Made by a program: the position numbers and the translations under genes
Assembly: GCA_001603145.1 (NCBI GenBank)
Contig: LVBI01000017.1
Span: 1 to 64,000 of the forward strand
Source of the DNA: Spirochaetales bacterium Spiro_07
GTDB lineage: Bacteria > Spirochaetota > Spirochaetia > Treponematales > Treponemataceae
Reading direction: 5' to 3'
DNA: 64,000 nt
Shown: piece after piece, positions 60,363 to 64,000 of the stretch
Layout: every line of letters begins with the position of its first letter
Position numbering within the stretch: the first letter of the stretch is position 1
The notes under the pieces: model-generated
Database searches by the model: none
What the model was told of the DNA's origin: nothing
What the model saw: only the letters and a program-made list of their open reading frames with translations

Positions 60363-63067
60363 GTTCAAATTTCGATTCACAGCTGAACCGTGCAAAAGAT
60401 GCATATTTTTCACACGATTATGAATTGGCTGTAAAACTTCTGGAAGAATGCATAAAGGAAGAGCCTGACAATGTTTCGCTTCTTTCTGAAATGGGCAAAG
60501 TCTATGTCGGTTCTGGCAATGACGAAAAAGCGCTTGAATATTACAACCGCGTGCTTGAGCTTGACGATAAGAACTTTACAGCAATCGACAATATCGGAAG
60601 CATTTACCGCCGTCTTGGCAGATACCAAGATTCTGTAGATATTCTCAACAAGGCTTTTGAAATCGACAAAGATTCGATTGCCACTTATTACAACCTCGGC
60701 CAAACTTACAAGGCAATGGAACGCTACGACGATGCAATCAAATGCTTCGAGCATGTTCTTGAAAAGAACCCGAACGACGTTCTGGCGCATAACCATTTGG
60801 GCTGCATCTACGCATTGCAGCACAACCACGAAAAGGCGATTGAGCTTTTCAACAAGGCTTTGCGCATTGACGCAAACCACCCGATTATTCACTTCAATTC
60901 AGCCGTAAGCTACGAAGCGTTGAACCGCTACGAAGATGCAGAAAAAGCTTACGAAGAAGCTTTGCGCAGAAAGCCGGGCTGGATTGAGGCTATGCTCAGC
61001 CTTGCAAAGCTGCACCACATTTGCGGTCACAGCGACCAGGCTGAAGATATTCTCCGTCAGGCGATAAATCTTTCTTATAAAAATTCTGACCTCCATGCTA
61101 CTTTGGGCAACCTTCTTCTGTATAAGGAAAAATATCCAGAAGCCAATGATGAATTTGACAAGGCTTTGGAATTTGACCACGACAATTTGAAAGCGGTCAG
61201 CGGAAAAATTGCCGCGCTTGAAAAGCTTGACCGCAAGCAAGACGCATACGATTTGCTGCTTCAGATGGAGCAGATGCGCCCGGATGACATTACGCTTACG
61301 TTGCAGTGTGCGCAATTCCTTATGAACATGGGCGAATTCAACGAATCTTCAAAACGTTTGCGGAAAATTCTTGACCAAGACCCGAACAATGCTGACGCGC
61401 TTGCGCTGCTCGGCGAATATATGCTGATTAACGGCGAAGACACAAAAGCGTTGCATTGTTTTGAAAAGGCTGTAAAGCTTAAGCCTGAAACTATTAAATA
61501 CCGCTTTGACGCTGCACGCCACCTTTATGAGCGCGGCAACTTTGAGGCAGCAGAGCTTCAGATGCGCTATTACCTTGCTTCTCTGCCGGATGACTGCGAA
61601 GCTTGGATTTATCTCGGCGTTATTTACAGCGAGCTTGCCGAGATTGAAAACGCCGTAAAAGTTTTCAAAAAAGCGCAGTCGCTCGACAAAGACAATCCTG
61701 CTCTTATGTCAGCTGTTACACGCCTGCACAAGCAGTTCCCTGAAGATGAAGCTGTAACGCAATTGTTCGAGAGCATTCTCAATGATGCAAGCGGCTCAAA
61801 CACGAACCTCGACAACCTCGGCGAAGCGCTTGTTGCTTACGAAAATTCTGCGGAAGATTATGCAGAAAACGAAGACGTTGAAAAGAATCTTCAGCTTCTT
61901 GAAGAAGAAGAAGACGTTCTGCCGTTGTCTGACCTTGTTGAAAATGAAACGCAACAGATTGACGAGCAGCCTATTGACGCGCTTGAAACTGAAGAAGTTG
62001 AAGAAGACGTAGATTCAGAAGAATTCCCTGACGAGCTTATGCTCGGCAGCGACGGCCTTGACGCTCTTAGAAAAGACGAATATGAAAATGAGCCATCACC
62101 GATAGATTTTGATATTTCAGATGAAGACTTCAACAGCAATGAAGATGATTTTGATTCGCTCGTTCTTGGTTCTGGCGACGATGTGCCGATTGACAGCGAT
62201 CCTTCTGATGAAGAAGATTCATACAATCCGTTTACGCCGAACGGCAATTCTGGCAGAAAACCGAATGACGTGATGGAAGCCGAAGAAGTGATGGAGCTTG
62301 GCGACGGCACGCCGAAGAACAACAATCAGCAGCCTTATCCGCCGCCACCACCTCCACCGCCATATTATTATCCGCCTCAGCCGCAGTATTATCCGCCGCA
62401 AAAGCCGGAGATGCCGCCTTTGCCGCCGCTGCCTAGCCTTGAAAGGAATAAGCCCGACCATGAAGCGGATAACCGCGCTCTTGATGCAATGCTCAATCAG
62501 GCGATTGACAGCAAATTTATGCGCCTTGCCGCAGATGCAGAGCCTGAAGTTGTTGATGAACCGCCGGCAGAAGAAGTTGAATCAGCCGGTGCAAAAAAGC
62601 GCCGCGAACTCCGTGCTGCCATCCGCGAAGCACTTGAAAAGCTCCGCGAAACAAGCATCGAAAGACGCTCGCCAGAAGAAACTTCGATTGCGGACATGTT
62701 CGCCTATATGCGCGGCTTGTGCAATTATCTGCCGCAGCCAAAAAAGACGCTGTTCCTTTCAAGCGAAGAGCGCGTAAAGCTTGAATATGTAATCAACAAG
62801 CTCAGAAGCAACCCTGGCCTTTTCAATGAAACTTCAGAAGTTGAAAGAGTCATTGAAGAAAAGAAAGATTCTGAAGAAAATGCTGAAAATAAAGAAGCAG
62901 AAGCTGAAAGTGCAGAAAAGCCTTCTACCGAAGAAATTAGCGACGCAATCATGTGCTTGCAGAACATGGCAGAAGACAATATGGAAGACAAAGACCTTGT
63001 TTCTGCGCTGAACGCCAAAGTGCGCCGCGTGCTTTCGCGCTGCGACACTGAAAAGCTCCAGCTGTAA
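60359..63067 (+). CDS. Large TPR protein with acidic and polyproline linkers
   Basis: 902 residues. The first 470 or so are about a dozen consecutive tetratricopeptide repeats (for example AIDNIGSIYRRLGRYQDSVDILNKAFEIDKD, ATYYNLGQTYKAMERYDDAIKCFEHVLEKNPN). An Asp/Glu-rich disordered stretch follows (about 490-640), then a proline-tyrosine segment of eight prolines and several YYPP units (about 658-690), then a helical C-terminal domain (about 705-900). There is no signal peptide or membrane helix, so the protein is cytoplasmic, although its overlapping partner is exported. A scaffold role is inferred. Terminator at 63114. Confidence 0.87.
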   Translation: MSSNFDSQLNRAKDAYFSHDYELAVKLLEECIKEEPDNVSLLSEMGKVYVGSGNDEKALEYYNRVLELDDKNFTAIDNIGSIYRRLGRYQDSVDILNKAFEIDKDSIATYYNLGQTYKAMERYDDAIKCFEHVLEKNPNDVLAHNHLGCIYALQHNHEKAIELFNKALRIDANHPIIHFNSAVSYEALNRYEDAEKAYEEALRRKPGWIEAMLSLAKLHHICGHSDQAEDILRQAINLSYKNSDLHATLGNLLLYKEKYPEANDEFDKALEFDHDNLKAVSGKIAALEKLDRKQDAYDLLLQMEQMRPDDITLTLQCAQFLMNMGEFNESSKRLRKILDQDPNNADALALLGEYMLINGEDTKALHCFEKAVKLKPETIKYRFDAARHLYERGNFEAAELQMRYYLASLPDDCEAWIYLGVIYSELAEIENAVKVFKKAQSLDKDNPALMSAVTRLHKQFPEDEAVTQLFESILNDASGSNTNLDNLGEALVAYENSAEDYAENEDVEKNLQLLEEEEDVLPLSDLVENETQQIDEQPIDALETEEVEEDVDSEEFPDELMLGSDGLDALRKDEYENEPSPIDFDISDEDFNSNEDDFDSLVLGSGDDVPIDSDPSDEEDSYNPFTPNGNSGRKPNDVMEAEEVMELGDGTPKNNNQQPYPPPPPPPPYYYPPQPQYYPPQKPEMPPLPPLPSLERNKPDHEADNRALDAMLNQAIDSKFMRLAADAEPEVVDEPPAEEVESAGAKKRRELRAAIREALEKLRETSIERRSPEETSIADMFAYMRGLCNYLPQPKKTLFLSSEERVKLEYVINKLRSNPGLFNETSEVERVIEEKKDSEENAENKEAEAESAEKPSTEEISDAIMCLQNMAEDNMEDKDLVSALNAKVRRVLSRCDTEKLQL

Positions 63068-63113
63068 AGCATAGGAGAAACGCCGGTTCTTTCCTAATCT
63101 TAGATTAGCAAAC

Positions 63114-63143
63114 GCCGCCTTGGTTTTGCCGGGCGGCTTTTTT
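63114..63143 (+). terminator. Rho-independent terminator after the TPR gene
   Basis: GCCGCC (63114-63119) and GGCGGC (63132-63137), then six T. Confidence 0.75.
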
Positions 63144-63147
63144 ATGC

Positions 63148-64000
63148 TCAGATGGTCTCTTGAATTAGAAAATCTTTGATATGCACAATCTTGATTCCGT
63201 CTTCATTGCCGCAAACAGAAGAATCCATCGTGACAACATATTTCGGGTAATTATCGCGGATTAATTTTAGATTGTCCAATTCGCGGTCAGAATCTTCAGG
63301 TAATGTGCGGCAAACCTGAACATAGACTTTTTCATCTTGCCGGGTTGCTATAAAATCAATCTCTTTGTCTGCAAGCTTTCCTATAAAGACTGAATAACCG
63401 CGACGGCGAAGTTCAAGATAAACCAGATTTTCAAGAACTGAAGAAACTGCTTTTGGTGAATATCCCAGCTGGCTGTATTTTAAGCTGATGTCGGAAAGAT
63501 AATATTTTTCCTGTGTTTTCAAAACTTCTTTGCCTTGAATATCATAGCGGTTGCAACGGTAAATAATAAACGCTTCTTCCAGCCACGCAAGATAATTGTA
63601 AATTGTCTCGATTGCTATTGAACGCTGCTGGGTTTTGAAAAAATCAAAAATCGTTTTTGCACTGAAATTTTTACCGAGGTTTTCCAGAACAAAGCGGACG
63701 ACACGGTTAAACATTTCAAGATTTGAAATATTATGCCTTTTTGAAATATCGCGCGTAACGACTGTAGAAAAAATGCCGTCTACAATCTGATAGTTTTCTT
63801 CTTGAGTGTGGTTTGTTTTTGCCACAAACGGAAAACCGCCCGTTTTTAAGTACAAATCAAAATATTCATCGCTTGAAGCATCTTGCAAAGACGGAATATA
63901 AGTTTTCTTGAATTCTATAAATTCTGCAAATGAAAGCGTGTAAACTGGAATTAAGACAAAGCGGCCTGTAAGATAAGTAGAAATTTCTGAAGACAGCAGT
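63148..64000 (-). CDS. AAA-type ATPase with DUF4143 C-terminal domain (5' partial)
   Basis: The frame stays open to the right edge of the window, so the N-terminal P-loop part is missing. The visible 283 residues include LTGRFVLIPVYTLSFAEF, the end of the ATPase domain with its recurring SFAEF motif. DUF4143 then follows, with YLKTGGFPFVAKT, ISKRHNISNLEMFNRVVRFVLENLGKNFSAKTI, YLSDISLKYSQLG, LENLVYLELRRRGYSVFIGK and EIDFIATRQDEKVYVQVC. The last segment has the D-(E/Q)-x-K-like core of restriction-type folds. Members are often single genes linked to mobile or defensive DNA, but their function is unproven. Confidence 0.85.
   Translation of the reverse strand, partial: LLSSEISTYLTGRFVLIPVYTLSFAEFIEFKKTYIPSLQDASSDEYFDLYLKTGGFPFVAKTNHTQEENYQIVDGIFSTVVTRDISKRHNISNLEMFNRVVRFVLENLGKNFSAKTIFDFFKTQQRSIAIETIYNYLAWLEEAFIIYRCNRYDIQGKEVLKTQEKYYLSDISLKYSQLGYSPKAVSSVLENLVYLELRRRGYSVFIGKLADKEIDFIATRQDEKVYVQVCRTLPEDSDRELDNLKLIRDNYPKYVVTMDSSVCGNEDGIKIVHIKDFLIQETI

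Overview
The window reads as chromosome of a host-associated treponeme (Spirochaetota). This is inferred from gene content, not from a search. Supporting points are monosaccharide uptake, two kinds of [FeFe] hydrogenase with no respiratory genes, many signal-peptide and lipobox proteins, several cyclic-nucleotide signalling proteins, and groL without an adjacent groS. Base composition is moderate, with an AT-rich patch at about 46.8-49.3 kb. The window has no rRNA, tRNA, CRISPR array or recognisable transposase.

Layout. 0.36-3.5 kb: a receptor adenylate cyclase with a periplasmic propeller. 3.5-4.3 kb: a small GIY-YIG nuclease gene inside a dense cluster of palindromic repeats. 4.4-6.6 kb: a DUF1538 membrane protein with a tandem P-II protein. 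7.0-11.1 kb: a ChvE/GguA/GguB sugar ABC transporter. 11.3-19.4 kb: an alpha-2-macroglobulin lipoprotein overlapping penicillin-binding protein 1C. 19.5-22.8 kb: an EEP-family hydrolase, a small exported protein and a leucine-rich lipoprotein. 22.8-29.5 kb (minus): two tandem DUF3160 lipoproteins and a MEMO-family protein. 29.7-32.3 kb (minus): gmd-fcl for GDP-L-fucose, then rnhA. 32.5-35.7 kb (minus): a diguanylate cyclase, a cytidylate kinase-like protein and an ArsB/NhaD-type carrier. 35.8-37.7 kb: a GntR/YtrA regulator with an ABC transporter behind a strong palindromic operator. 38.0-42.9 kb (minus): an H2 operon with a sensory hydrogenase, a PP2C phosphatase, two small [2Fe-2S] proteins and a group B hydrogenase. 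43.2-46.4 kb: groL, a HAD hydrolase and a DUF45 metallopeptidase. 46.4-50.9 kb: a rearranged, repeat-rich stretch with an AT-rich GGDEF gene between 345-bp direct repeats. 50.9-56.8 kb: a heterodimeric ABC exporter and the ABC-F protein Uup. 56.9-58.8 kb (minus): uvrC. 58.9-63.1 kb: a LamG/FN3 exported protein coupled to a large TPR protein. 63.1-64.0 kb (minus): a partial AAA/DUF4143 ATPase.

The most unusual feature is the non-coding layer. More than fifteen palindromic units follow one formula (GTCAT, stem, loop, complementary stem, ATC or ATCT). The stem sequence differs from copy to copy while the ends, and often a TTGA loop, stay fixed. Many units occur as pairs facing each other, and two pairs sit inside the loops of terminator-like stems. 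The densest cluster surrounds the GIY-YIG gene. A second repeat (three copies at 46.5, 48.2 and 50.3 kb) can fold into a branched structure, and two paired positions change together between copies.
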